From: Bidens hawaiensis
Taxonomy: Eukaryota > Streptophyta > Magnoliopsida > Asterales > Asteraceae
Length of the DNA: 64,000 nucleotides
NCBI GenBank assembly: GCA_021521415.1
Contig: JAIQDT010003826.1
Location: 25,722-89,721, forward strand
Direction of reading: 5' to 3'
In this document: in pieces, positions 9,201 through 19,541 of the stretch
How the letters are laid out: every line of letters starts with the position of its first letter
How positions within the stretch are numbered: position 1 is the stretch's first letter
Notes under the pieces: model-generated
What the model was told of the DNA's origin: nothing
The model's input: the letters and a program-made list of their open reading frames with translations, nothing else
Database searches by the model: none
Made by a program: the position numbers and the translations under genes

Positions 9201-11628
9201 CATTATTACTAAAGATGGCTTCAGAGCGAACCCTGAAAAGGTCGAAGCCATTGTCAAAATGGAATCACCTACCACCATAAAACAGGCTCAAACACTGAAC
9301 GGACGACTAGTCGCGCTTAACCGCTTTTTGGCAAACCATGCGGATAGGTCGTTCCCATTTGTGTCAACACTAAGAAATTGTTTAAAGAAAACACACTTCC
9401 GCTGGACACCAGAAGCGGAAGCAGCTTTCCAGGAGATTCGATCACGCCTGATCGAACTCCCAACACTCACAGCACCACAAGCGGGAGAGGAGTTAATCCT
9501 ATACCTCTCCGCAACAGATAGAGCAACCGGGGCAGTCCTGCTTGTAGAACGAAAAGGCATCCAGATGCCAATCTATTATGTTAGCCGCGTGCTGGCAGAC
9601 GCGGAAACCCGGTACTCTACCCTGGAAAAACTGGTCTTGGCACTTATACACGCTTCACGCAGGTTGAGACGATATTTCCAGGGTCACCCAATCACTATTC
9701 TCACCAACTTCAAACTCTCAAATGTTCTAGGCAAACCCGAGTTATCGGGACGCCTAGCCAAATGGGCAATTGAATTGGGAGAATATGCGATTCAATACAA
9801 GCCGAGACCAGCCATTAAAGGCCAGGTCCTGGCTGATTTTATTGCAGAAGTCCCCGCTGCGCGGGAGAAAGAGTGCCAGGAGGAGGTTCAACCCTCCCCA
9901 GCACACGAAATCGATGAGGTCTGGCGACTCTACACTGATGGAGCAGCTAGTAACGAGGGTTCAGGCGCAGGGTTAAAATTAACAAACCCAGCAGGCCAGG
10001 AATATACTTATGCTATTCGGCTGGATTTCCCAAGTACGAATAACGAAGCTGAATATGAAGCATTCCTGGCCGGATTGAGGATTGCGCGTAAAATGGGTGT
10101 AAAAAATTTGGAAGCCCATGTAGATTCCATGCTAGTGGCAAACCAAATAAACGGGACGTACACGGCTGTAAATGACACAATGGCCCTGTACCTCGCCCAG
10201 GCCAAAGCCATCATGCGCGATTTTAATGATTGTAAAGTGATACATGTCAAGCGCAGCGAAAACAAATCTGCGGATGCGTTAAGCAAGCTTGCATCACTGG
10301 CCTTCACCCACTTGGGAAAGGACATCCGCGTGGAACTCCTCGAAACACCATCAGTCCCGCACAAGGAAATTTGTGTCATCCAAACCGGTACAGAAACATG
10401 GATGACCCCAATAATAAAATACCTTGAAGCAGGAACGTTACCAGAGTCGAAGTCACAGGCAAGAAAACTACGCTGTAAAGCACTGAATTATCAGCTGGTC
10501 AATGACACCCTTTACAGACGTAACTTTCTTGGCCCATTGTTAAGATGCGTAGACAACCAAGATGCTGACTACCTCCTAAGGGAGGTTCACGAAGGCATCT
10601 GTGGAGTACACGCAGGCCCCCGCGCTGTGGTAGCCAAGCTAAACAACGCGGGATACTTCTGGCCGGGTATGCATATGGACGCGTTGGCATACATCAGAAA
10701 ATGCAGATCTTGTCAGCTTTACGCACCCAACACGCATCGCCCGAAAAATGAACTTGTTCCTGTCACTTCCTCGTGGCCATTTCAGAAGTGGGCCATTGAC
10801 GTGACAGGCCCATTTCCAACAGCAGCTGGGAATGTTCAGTTCCTAGTGGTAGCCATTGACTACTTCACCAAATGGATAGAAGCGAAACCTTTAGCCCAAA
10901 CAACTGCAAAGCATATCAAAAAATTTATTTGGGAATTTATTATTTGTCGTTTTGGACTTCCACAGAATTTGGTAAGCGACAATGGCACCAACTTTGCTGA
11001 CAAGAAGCTACAGCAGTGGCTGAAAGAACTTCAAATCACCCACACCTTTACCTCAGTGGCACACCCGCAAGGTAACGGTGAGGTAGAAAGAGCAAACAAG
11101 AGCATCGTCGAAGGCATCAAGAAAAGACTCTTGGAACACAGATCCGGCTGGGTGGACGAGCTTCCGCACGTCCTTTGGGCAAACAGAACGCTGAAGAAGA
11201 CCAGTACGGGAGAAACCCCGTTCAGTCTCACTTATGGCACTGAAGCCATGATCCCAGTCGAAATCGGTTTACCCTCACCAAGGGTCTTAATCCAACCAGA
11301 AGACAATGATGCGGAAAGACGGTTAGACCTTATGCTAACCGAAGAGCGCAGAGACTTAGCCGCCGTGCGTGAAGAAAACTACAAACGACAAATGCAAAAG
11401 TACTACAACACGCGGGTAAAACTCTGCAACTTCAAGGAAGGAGACTACATACTGCGTAACAACGAGGCTTCGAACCAACAACGCCCAGGAAAGTTGGCCC
11501 CGATTTGGGAAGGGCCATACATTATCAAAGAAGTTCTGGGAAAGGGCGCGTACCGGCTCGAAAGGCTCGATGGCACTCCCATCCCTAGAACATGGAATGG
11601 AGCTCAATTACGCAAATGTTATATGTAG
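6262..11628 (+). CDS. gag-pol: Gag-Pol polyprotein of El1 (Ty3/gypsy, Tat)
   Basis: A single 1788-residue frame without stop or frameshift. The N-terminus has Thr-rich repeats (FTNTTPAT). The gag core runs from about residue 200 to 380 (GTYDGLSDPDDHLNRF, AARAWFDRLP). A zinc knuckle variant near 461 (CDFHGTKGHSTEEC) has His in place of the second Cys. Protease: VDNGASS near 575. Reverse transcriptase: FLDAYKGYHQ, and YMDD at 931-934. First RNase H near 1079 (LILYLSATD) has lost its first catalytic Asp. The second RNase H begins at LYTDGAAS (Asp 1226) with NNEAEYEA and VDS downstream. Integrase: HHCC zinc finger (about 1443-1481) and D1513, D1573, E1609 with DD35E spacing. No chromodomain follows. 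It supplies capsid, cDNA synthesis and integration, probably also in trans for El2. Confidence 0.95.
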   Translation: MTRETPVTTTPATGVNTGNTMFTNTTPATQAGGSEVHFTNTTPVTHVGASGVNIPLGFTDAQLEKRTRAPRQTLDQVKAWAEARQREFQAELEERLRSVQQAEEFGSTRQHLNMSSECEYSDDEREDSDTDANPRHRAKGKRKETDPQPKRNFGEAFQPVTEKSSRDFSKAFRPTATNAGRSKFARDIAEAIAPRSAKQMSNIGTYDGLSDPDDHLNRFIAGATVSNWTEPTWCYMFQMTLVGAARAWFDRLPVHHIYDWADFQNKFSQQFSQQRKHTEEQWTILNCVREEDESLLDFITRFNSKKLSLGNVSEDLVRAAFIQGAEYPELIRTLTGKDGMPSTWDAIMTAAKRFAETEKQLGRDLPQNTNLYTQRTRENNVRAARLNKKRRQGIWQSRINFDTPSSSRPLVGGRDNTHPSNRKNRWTPLTKSVTEIFATEKLPWPKAPAIRQKPNADQSKSCDFHGTKGHSTEECTSLRDIVETFVKDGRLQHLVASIKKGGRNDNRYRGNGRKPVDISINMVHGKVRGRKRPMTEPCAWKEAEVRFPRVPGGPNKEGPIVIKSQLGHYITSRTLVDNGASSTVMYRQFFDKLDDEDKERLETVYASMEGFDGSMNTPLGILSFPVTLTDGNYSRTEDVDFVVMKKPHHTYDILFGRDGMARFNAVVSSVHGMMGWPTTDGVAMITGIPQVCIASVSSKPKPKMAKQTITEPEQWAFNGKYPDQAVTIGPTIVDPTRTLLKRLLQRNADIFAWTPADMTGVPRSKAEHKLKCDPAVTPIVQKRRVMGPEQTNACRTQVKELLDAGIVRVSKYQTWVANPVMVPKNNKQWRMCIDFKDLNKACPKDCYPLPEIDLKVDSVAPFRLKCFLDAYKGYHQIHMAVDDQDKTAFRTPDGTFCYKMMPFGLKNAGSTYQRLMDKEFHAQIGRNLEVYMDDLVIKSPEPEAMLKDIEETFNTLRKINMKLNPSKCSFGVEEGKFLGVIITKDGFRANPEKVEAIVKMESPTTIKQAQTLNGRLVALNRFLANHADRSFPFVSTLRNCLKKTHFRWTPEAEAAFQEIRSRLIELPTLTAPQAGEELILYLSATDRATGAVLLVERKGIQMPIYYVSRVLADAETRYSTLEKLVLALIHASRRLRRYFQGHPITILTNFKLSNVLGKPELSGRLAKWAIELGEYAIQYKPRPAIKGQVLADFIAEVPAAREKECQEEVQPSPAHEIDEVWRLYTDGAASNEGSGAGLKLTNPAGQEYTYAIRLDFPSTNNEAEYEAFLAGLRIARKMGVKNLEAHVDSMLVANQINGTYTAVNDTMALYLAQAKAIMRDFNDCKVIHVKRSENKSADALSKLASLAFTHLGKDIRVELLETPSVPHKEICVIQTGTETWMTPIIKYLEAGTLPESKSQARKLRCKALNYQLVNDTLYRRNFLGPLLRCVDNQDADYLLREVHEGICGVHAGPRAVVAKLNNAGYFWPGMHMDALAYIRKCRSCQLYAPNTHRPKNELVPVTSSWPFQKWAIDVTGPFPTAAGNVQFLVVAIDYFTKWIEAKPLAQTTAKHIKKFIWEFIICRFGLPQNLVSDNGTNFADKKLQQWLKELQITHTFTSVAHPQGNGEVERANKSIVEGIKKRLLEHRSGWVDELPHVLWANRTLKKTSTGETPFSLTYGTEAMIPVEIGLPSPRVLIQPEDNDAERRLDLMLTEERRDLAAVREENYKRQMQKYYNTRVKLCNFKEGDYILRNNEASNQQRPGKLAPIWEGPYIIKEVLGKGAYRLERLDGTPIPRTWNGAQLRKCYM

Positions 11629-11804
11629 ATCAATTCCAACTTGTAAAGAAAAGGCCTAGAGCCACTTCTAATGGAAATGATTCTCCTTTCATGATGTATT
11701 GATAGCTTGTAACCTATGAACTTCCCTTACGGGAAGAAGTAGTTGCGTGTGGAAGGCGGCAATACCCGCATAAACACAACGCCAAAATGTTAAAAAGTTA
11801 TAAG

Positions 11805-12270
11805 GAAAACCTACACGCAGGTCAGATGTAGGTAAAGTTTAGCCATCCTTGTAAGTGCAAGTGACGGTCTTACCCGCACAATCACGAACAAGGAAGCCAA
11901 ACTTAACTTACCATCTACCTCGTTAAAAGGTTAACTTATGAACACTTAAAAAAGAAGAAAAACCTACACGCAGGTCAGATATAGGTCTAAAGTTAAAGCC
12001 ATCCTACTAAGTGCAAGTGACGGTTACACCCGCACAATCACGAAAGAGGAAGCGAAAACTTTAGTCCATTATCAACCACGTCCAAAGGTTTAACTTAATG
12101 CCAAATTTCGAAAAGGAAACCTACACGCAGGTCAGATAGAGGGTAAAGATTAGCCATCCTACCAAGTGCAAGTGACGGTTTTACCCGCACAATCACGAAG
12201 GAAGAGGCGAAACTTTAACCCATCATCAACCACGTTCAAAGGTTCTTATTCTAAACACTTGGAAAATTGC
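11805..12270. repeat. El1 tandem repeat, 3 units of about 154 bp
   Basis: CTACACGCAG recurs at 11811, 11964 and 12121. Each unit continues with a GGTAAAG stretch, AAGTGCAAGTGACGG and CCCGCACAATCACGA. It lies between the end of pol and the 3' end of the antisense gene. El2 has a five-unit version with a strict 151 bp period. Confidence 0.9.
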
Positions 12271-12456
12271 TAAATCAAACTAAGTATGCAAGTCATAAGT
12301 TTATAAAGCAAGGAACCCAAGGAAGGAAATAACAATCTTATACGCAAAGAGATTAATATTTCACAATCAATTACAAGAATGGCTGGGTAACTACCCGCCT
12401 AAAAGAAATCTATACAAAGCTAAGTCTATCCTAGCAGCGGGAAGGGATCTTCAGGA

Positions 12457-15427
12457 TCAGGCTTCAGGGCCACCTCCGCTTGGGCCAGCACCATCAGAGC
12501 GCGGCTGCCCAAGGAAAGCCTTAAGGATGTTTAGCCCATCATCAGCAGCAGCAGCTTCATTCACCTTCTCCACAACTGGATGCGGGAAGGCAGCGTACTG
12601 GTTCACAGCTTGGTCATAAGCAGCTTCAGTGTTAACATTGAATAAAGGGAAGTTGGAGGGCGGAAAGCCTCTCTCAGCAAACCCTAGACCAAGCAGGAAG
12701 CCAGTCTTCTGCCCATCCTCATGAGAAGCGTTGAGGGCTGCGCTCATCGCATCGTCATAAGAGGTCTCTGAAAGGACCTGACGCACAACCTACAAAACAA
12801 TAAAGTTTTGAACATTTTCTAATTACGAGCAGAAAGCGTATAGAAAAAGAGGATACCTGAGGCAACGCGTCTCGAAGCAGCCATTGGAGGGTAGCTTGAC
12901 TTTCTTTGTAAGCACGTTCGGCTCCGCTTTTATCAAGGTTGGCAAGTTGAATTTCCTTGGCGGCAGCTTCTTCGACGCTTTGAAGTTTCCTCTCAGTGCG
13001 GTCAAGCACCCCCCTCTGGTCAAGGATCTCTTGCAGCTTCTTGGCATCTTCCATTGCCAAGGCGTCATGAGCATGTTGAAGAGCCTTTAATTTGCATTTA
13101 AGCTGCTCATTCTCTTCGCGAAGCGGCTCAGCAACAGCTTCAGCCTTGGCAGCCCTCTCAGTTGAGTTTCGCGCAGTCTCCTTAGCCAGCCGAAGCTGTT
13201 CATTCACAGCTTGGGCAGCCTTGGAGCGGGCCTCGAGTCGCGCCTGGACTTCAACCTCGAGGGCCTTGAATGCCTTCTCCTTCTCGGCTGCGGCAGCGGC
13301 CAACTGCCGGTTCTCCTCCCGAAGAGCCCGCGCTTCAGATACATCTTTGGCGCGAGCTGCTTTTAACTTGTCGTTTTCACGACAAAGCAGCTCGACGCGG
13401 GGCTGCGTTCGGGCCTGGAGAACCCGAAGCTCATTGGTTAGCCTACCCTCTTGGTAGCTAGCCATGGCTTCCCCCAACGCACCATGAGGAGCAGCGTGGC
13501 GAGCCCAGTCCACGCACTCCACAGGGGTGCGAAGGGTTGTTCCTCGGCGTATGTTCCATCTTGGAACATACACTTCATTGGAATCCGACACTGCAAAAGA
13601 AACAAAGGCAGTTAGGAAAAGATGACAAAAATATACAAAGGAAAAAGAACCCTACGTACCTGTAGGGTCAATAACAGGCCGATAGCCGCCAAACCCATCA
13701 CCTGAACCTAAAGGAAGTCCATCCAACAGGTCAGGCAGACGGGAAGGTGGCATAGATCGACGGGAAGCCCGGCGCGTACCTGATGGTCCGGCCGTCGGTG
13801 CCGGTGGCGCAGGTATAGTGGCAGCCGCCGTGGTAGCCATTGTTGGCGCCGCCCCCTCAGCAACAGTAACCGCCGGCTCCGTGAAAGATGCTGTAAAAAT
13901 TGCACTCACGGCCGGCGGAGACACCTTCTCAGCTGGAACAGCCTCAGGAAGGCTGGAACCAGCGGAAGCAGGCGTAGACGCCTGGGTCGACGCCTCGGGA
14001 AGGCTGACCGAGCCTACCGTCATTGGCGGGGGAATACTTGCTCCAACTTCACCCTGGAATGCGTCAACATCCGCACCTACACGAGCAAAAGTGTTAGAAA
14101 TTTATTCGAAACAAATCTAGACAAGAATTATGGGGGTACTTACGGGGTCTCTTGAGCTTGAACGCACGGACGAGCGGGGGCGAACCCGATGGAGCCGGCC
14201 TCTTAACACCGGTAACCGTCGTCGTCGCTGCCTCCCCGGAGGTAACACCTGCAGCCTCCGGAACGGTGGTCTCTTCACCACCGGGCTTCCCCGCCACCTC
14301 TGCATTATCTGACTCCGAGTCAGATAGGACTACCGGGTCGGCCGTAGAGGCCACCTTCTCCTTGCCTTTCCCGACGGCAGCCTTTTTCTTCCGCACCAGT
14401 GGAGGACCTTCTGCGGATTCCTCAGAAGAAGAAATGTCATGAACTCCAGCAGCAGGCACAGCATTGAGAGGTGGAGGGTAGAAGATAGGCTTACCTGGCC
14501 GTCGGTGGCTCAGGATCTCTTGGCCTGGCGGGTAAACCTCCACGAACCGACCCGCGGTCTGCTCTAAGATGGGCAACTCGTTCTCGTCCAGAGCACGAGT
14601 ACCCATCCGCGCAGGACCATCTTCCTCCCGCGGATTCAGGAGCGACTGAAGATCGTTACCCTCTGATATAAACAAGAGTTAGAAAAAATCGTAGTCAGCA
14701 AAAAGAAACAAGACATACCATAAGGGGTAGAATTCGAACCATATTCAAGGACGATCGGAACCTTATCCGCATTCGCCGCCTTCCACACCCGGCTCATCCC
14801 CAGCATCACCATCGCCGACTCGGGAAAACGGAAAACCGGGGACTGGACCCGGGATATCTTCGCGAACCATTCCGCCTCCTCGTAGTTGATGGCGGGAAGG
14901 TTCGGAAGCGGCTGGCCATTCTTGAACTTCATGGCAATGGGGATGGCTCGAGCGGATATGAAGAAGAACTCTCTTCTCCATGAGCGAAGACTCCGCTCGG
15001 TGGTACAAATCTTTAAACCCTTGATACGGGTTGTAAGAGTGTACCACCCCTGGATGCACCTCCAAGTATAGAAGGTCATCAGGCGGTCAACGAGGGGCTC
15101 AAGGCCCAGTATCCGGCACACCCACTCAAAGTGCCGGACCTTGGCAATAGCCATGGGGTGCACCTCTGTCAGGTGCACACCGTGCCTCTCTAGGACACGG
15201 TACACAAACTTTGTCAACGGAAACCTAAGGTTCCCGTAGACAAAGAATGCAGCATAAACCCCGATCTTGCCACTTGGGGCATCGTACACAGTATGGTGGG
15301 GCTCAGGAAACTCAGGCTCGAGAGACTCGAGCATGAACTTCCTGACGATATACTGGTACAGCTCGGCAGGAAGAGAACACTGGCATTCACCAGCAGTCTT
15401 CTGATCATCAGCATCGTGAGAAGACAT
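12457..15427 (-). CDS. Antisense five-exon gene of El1 (gypsy-type transposon domain plus coiled coil)
   Basis: Exons 15427-14719, 14662-14144, 14076-13660, 13590-12857 and 12789-12457 join through GT-AG introns of 56, 67, 69 and 67 bp into 903 residues. Exon 1 (1-236) has YAAFFVYGNLRFPLTKF and FYTWRCIQGWYTL; from memory this resembles Pfam PF04195, 'putative gypsy type transposon'. Exon 2 is polar with basic (VRKKKAAVGKGKEK) and acidic (LSDSESDN) patches, a possible nuclear signal. Exon 3 is Ala/Pro/Thr-rich. Exon 4 (549-793) is a long Ala/Glu/Lys-rich coiled coil. Exon 5 has a compact end (GFLLGLGF, PLFNV, AAFPHPVVEKV). A TATA box is 118 bp upstream with no intervening ATG. Introns on this strand cannot be spliced from the sense genomic RNA. 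Function unknown; oligomerisation and nucleic-acid or protein binding are guesses. Confidence 0.8.
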
Positions 15428-15544
15428 GGTGGAAGAAAGAAGAGATTTCGGAATAATGCTTTACTGAAAAAGAAATTCGCCGGAAATTACTTGAGAAGAA
15501 GAGATGAAAGTGGAAAGTGTGAATTGCAAATAACCTTCTCCCCC

Positions 15545-15552
15545 TTTATATA
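15545..15552 (-). promoter_or_regulatory. TATA box of the El1 antisense gene
   Basis: TATATAAA on the minus strand, 118 bp before the ATG at 15427. The equivalent site in El2 (27166-27173) has the same motif and spacing, which supports a real promoter inside the element. Confidence 0.65.
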
Positions 15553-15899
15553 GTAATCGCAATTAATGCGATGCATTTAATACGGAAGAGAGAGAAAGCA
15601 AAGGTGCAATGACACTATGACGCGTGGCAAAAACAAACTGGCAACAGCTGTCAAAAGGACGTGTGCCAGAGATTTCGCGGCCACGCGCCCGAAATCCCGT
15701 GCCCACGCGCCTGAAAAAGCAACTGGAATGACCACATAATGTCATGTCGCCATAACTTCTGGCACGTCCTGACACAGTCAGAAGAAACCGTCGCACGACG
15801 TTTGAGGTATTGGGTTGTTATCCATCCACCAACCCTTCAAATTTCAAAATTTAAAAATTTGAAGACTTAAGGTTCAAAAAAGTAAGCGGGAAAATACCC

Positions 15900-16190
15900 C
15901 TTACCTTGGCAAACAAGTAACCATAAGCCGGGTGTGGGTACAGTGTAAAGGCAAAACCCTTCACATACCTAACACCCGCAGGGAATTGAAGCCAAAATAT
16001 TTGGCAACCAAGTAACCATAAGACGGGTGCGGGTACAGTGTAAAGGCAAAACCCTTCACATACCTAGCACCCGCAGGGAATGGACGCCAGGAATACCTTG
16101 GAAGTAAAGTAACCGTAAGACGGGTGCGGGTACAGTGTAAAGGCAAAACCCTTCACATACATAGCACCCGCTGAGAATTGAAACCAAGAA
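15900..16190. repeat. El1 tandem repeat, 3 units of about 96 bp
   Basis: GTACAGTGTAAAGGC recurs at 15938, 16033 and 16130. Each unit also has CCCTTCACATAC and CACCCGC. The array lies about 470-760 bp upstream of the antisense ATG and before the 3' LTR, so it could act on the antisense promoter. El2 has four units. Confidence 0.88.
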
Positions 16191-16562
16191 GGATCTTCTG
16201 GGCAATGCTTGCGGAAGCGGAAATAACATCCCCGCATAGCGGGAACATCGAGTACTACGTTGTTTGAGGCTCCAAGATGGAATTGGTGGTTTAAACATAA
16301 TTGATCATTATGTTCAAAACCTACCAGAACCACAGGGAGAATCCGCACAACTAAGACTCAGTGCTCCTGACTTGCGAGGAGGTTACAGACCTACCCGCAT
16401 CATACCCAAAGACCAAGCAGGAAACTCGGGAATTTCTGCAAGTGACAAGGACTTCCGCGGGAAGAACCCCCATGGAAAACCTTACAAAAACCCCTTTTCA
16501 AAACCCTTTTCTTAAGTCCAAAAGTTCACCTCACTTTATTAGACATTCATGAGAAGAACATT

Positions 16563-16576
16563 GGACTGGGGGGACT
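16563..16576 (+). other. Polypurine tract of El1
   Basis: GGACTGGGGGGACT directly before the 3' LTR. The same sequence precedes the El2 3' LTR (28266-28279). It would prime plus-strand DNA synthesis. Confidence 0.6.
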
Positions 16577-17504
16577 TGAAGAGGTAGGTCCCAGCAGGGC
16601 TCAGTTGGTCCCGCATGACTCACCTTGAACAGGGATGTCTGCGCAAAGACCATCTACTCCCGCAGGACCCACCATGCTCAGAGAAGCCTACGCGCAGTAT
16701 GCAAGCTGCATACGCAGGGAAAAGCCTCCCAATGGTAAAGTAACCCGCCTGTTCCCGCAGTTGCGGATACAAGCCATCAGGGAAGGCTACCCGCACAGCA
16801 TAGCTACACGCATAAGGCTTAACACTTACAAATACAGTGTCACCTGAAAGAATGAGCAAAGGCGGGAGGGGGAAAACTCCCGCCAAAATGGGCCAGTCCG
16901 TATGATGGAGGATCTTTTGCGTGATACCTGACGAGGTAAAGACAAAAGATCTGACCAAGAATGCGACAGCTCACTGACAGCAGCGTGGCAGACAGCACGC
17001 CACTGCACTGTGACCAATAGCCGCCGCCTGCTCACCAACTCCTGCCAGAGCACGTGCCTAGCCTGCAGTTGGTAGAAGACGAAGAGTGCACGGCACGCCT
17101 GCTCTATGTCAGACGCTACCTGTCCACCACTCACAGGCAGGGCACGTGCATAGGTTACAGTTGGTAACGTGTTGGGCCGGCTAAACCCCTTGGATACCCA
17201 CCTTCGGCTATAAAAGACAGCAAATGGTATTATCATTTCATCATCTACTATCTCGTATAACTTACTTGATAACTGCTCTAATAGTATTCATATACTTTTA
17301 TATTCAAAGAGCAATATAGACTGATTCTCACGCCGGAGGGTGGTCACAAGGAGGAGCCCCCCCCTTCTCAGTGACGAGCTTACGGTGTCTGTTTTGCAGG
17401 TTCCCTGAAGTACAACTTACTCTGCTGGACCTAACCTTCGTGGGAAACATTACTTAGCCCCCAGATTACCTATAATCTGCCCGGGGTCACTTAGTGTTTC
17501 TTCA
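16577..17504 (+). repeat. El1 3' LTR
   Basis: 928 bp, TGAAGAGG...TTCTTCA. Relative to the 5' LTR it shows a 2 bp insertion near 16834 and about four substitutions. Confidence 0.93.
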
Positions 17505-18510
17505 AAGATGGAACAATATTCCTTTAAAACTTCAAATTGCATGCCCATGCATGGAGAGGTATATATATCTAAAGATAATGCATCTTAGTGTGCAATATGA
17601 AAGCCTCTTTTATCACCTTAGCGCCTAGCCGTCTATGTATCGTAATTCGCTCTTTCGCATCTTACTTTTCATAACGGATACCCTAAGATATGATATGAAA
17701 TTGTATAAATTGAACGCAATAAAGTATAAACAACACACAATAAAAAGGAATGAACAAACCAATGTTGATATAATATGCTTTATCAATTAAGATATGAATT
17801 TGATACGCAGGGCCACTTTCCCACAAAACAAATATTAATGATATATATTTTTAATAAAGTTGACAAACCTCTTGCCCTTTCATACGCATATCTTGTCTTA
17901 TTATAGATTTTACTTCCTCCAACCAGCTTGTAAGACAACAAAATAATGGGATTATTTCGTTAAACTCATTTCAACTTGAACTTTAAACCATTCAAACTAT
18001 ATAATATATTAGGTACGTGAAATACGTTCAAAGGTTAAAAAGCATAAAACGTTCAAGCCATATTCTCATCTTAAAGCGTTTAAAGCTTAAACATTTAAAC
18101 GTTCAGGCTTAAAATCCTGATACCTTCAAGGTTAAAACTCATCACTCAAAACTCAAAATTATCGATTGAAGCTTCAAATTGATGATTAATTGAATCGATT
18201 TCAAAAATTAACCGATCAATTGGCTTCAATTTCAATTTCAATTTCAATTCGTATCAAAAACTTAACAAAAACCTGTGAAACAAGAGGAGCGGCGCTTGTG
18301 TTTTTCCGGCGAGTTGCAAGACCCTCGTTGTCGACTCCGGTGATAGTGAAGGAGGTGTGCTGATGCCGGCAAGTGGTGGAGGAGACGGATTGAGGGGGGG
18401 GGGACAGGCAGATGAGTGTAATTGTGATTTACGGTTTCTGAAAATCAACGTTCTGCGGTGTCGCATACGCAATGTATGATAAAGGATTAGGGAAAAGTTA
18501 AAATACAAAT
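17505..18510. other. Spacer between El1 and a MITE
   Basis: AT-rich, with no gene recognised. It holds a short TTCAAT repeat at 18225-18248 and a GC-richer patch at about 18290-18440 with a G9 run. Confidence 0.5.
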
Positions 18511-19080
18511 TAAGACAAAAATGAGAAGAGTGAGAAGGATTTGTGGCCACATAAAAAACCCCTCAAAAAAATTCCAAAAAATTAATAAAAAAATCATAAC
18601 TCAAAATATAAATAAAAAAACAAAAATGTTTTCCTCATCATTCTTGTTCCAAAAAAAAACCTGAAAAGACACAATGCAGAGACAAAAGACACAATGACGA
18701 AAATGAACAAAAGACACAATTATAACTAAAAAAAGACACAATAAATCGCACAATATAAAACAATGCCGAACAAAATATAACACAATTTTGACTAATATAA
18801 CACAGTATCAAGAAAAAAAGACACAAAACCAAGGTAAAAAGACACAATTAATGACGAAAATGAACACAAAACACAATGATAAACAAAAAGACACAATGAT
18901 CTTTTTCCTCAACATTATGTTTTTTTAAACGAGAAATACGATAGAAACGTTTTTGTGTTTTTACTTTTTTTGTTTTTTTATTAAATTTTGAGTTATGAAT
19001 TTTTATTTATTTTTAATTTTTTTTGAAGGGTTCTTTGTGTGGCTATAAATTTTTCTCATCCTTCTCATTTTTTTGTCTCC
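18511..19080. mobile_element. MITE with about 110 bp terminal inverted repeats
   Basis: The left side (GACAAAAATGAGAAG, GTGGCCACATAAAAAACCC) is repeated inverted on the right (GGGTTCTTTGTGTGGC, CTTCTCATTTTTTTGTC). The core is a run of AGACACAATG repeats. No coding capacity. Ends are approximate and no clear target duplication was fixed. Confidence 0.7.
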
Positions 19081-19238
19081 CTTTATAGAATAACTTGACC
19101 CAAAGGATTATTGTATTTGATCATTTATCATATAATTTATTATTCTTTTTATAAATTGATATAGTTAAATTACTTAAATTAAACATGGCTATATATAGAT
19201 ATATAGCTATTATTACCAAGTTTAAGTGAAATAACTCA

Positions 19239-19541
19239 TCTACCTATATTATTAAAGCAACACAATGTTTCTACATATCATTCAATTAGACCCTCCAAAC
19301 TACCAAGTGTACATGTTTCTATTTTTAAAAAATTTCTTCTTCATGAATTATAAAATGAAAAATATGTTGTTGGTGGAAATCAAACTCACTACCTTACTTT
19401 TAAAATACTTGTGGCTTACCAACTCAACTAGGATGCATTGATGTTAGCATTTTCTTTTTCTTAATTGTTATAGATTCACAAAATTCTATTTTAATTTATT
19501 TTATTTTTAACCAACCGTGTATTTCACGGGCTATATCCTAG
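19239..19541 (+). mobile_element. Non-autonomous Helitron, 303 bp
   Basis: Starts TCTACCTATATTATTAAAGC after an A and ends CTAG before a T, with the hairpin CCGTGTATTTCACGG about 9 bp before the CTAG. These are the TC...CTRR termini and A|T target of Helitrons. It encodes no protein. It sits about 300 bp upstream of the original PR-1 promoter. Confidence 0.75.

Larger units (their letters stand above)
5273..17504 (+). mobile_element. El1: full-length Ty3/gypsy LTR retrotransposon, Tat lineage
   Basis: Two nearly identical LTRs (926 and 928 bp, TGAAGAGG...TTCTTCA) bound 12.2 kb. In order: 5' LTR, primer-binding site, gag-pol in one frame, 154 bp tandem repeats, an antisense five-exon gene, 96 bp tandem repeats, purine tract, 3' LTR. 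There is no chromodomain. A second, plant-retrovirus-type RNase H after a degenerate first one and an antisense gene downstream of pol mark the Tat lineage. The LTRs differ by about four substitutions and one 2 bp indel, so insertion is recent. The 5 bp next to the ends (GCGCA and AAGAT) do not match, so no target duplication is visible. Confidence 0.92.

Noticed and set aside
12884..13461. Plus-strand frames inside El1
   Set aside because: They are reverse readings of the GC-rich coiled-coil exon of the antisense gene and match no family.
18601..18847. Cys/Phe-rich minus-strand frames
   Set aside because: Produced by the AGACACAATG repeats of a MITE.
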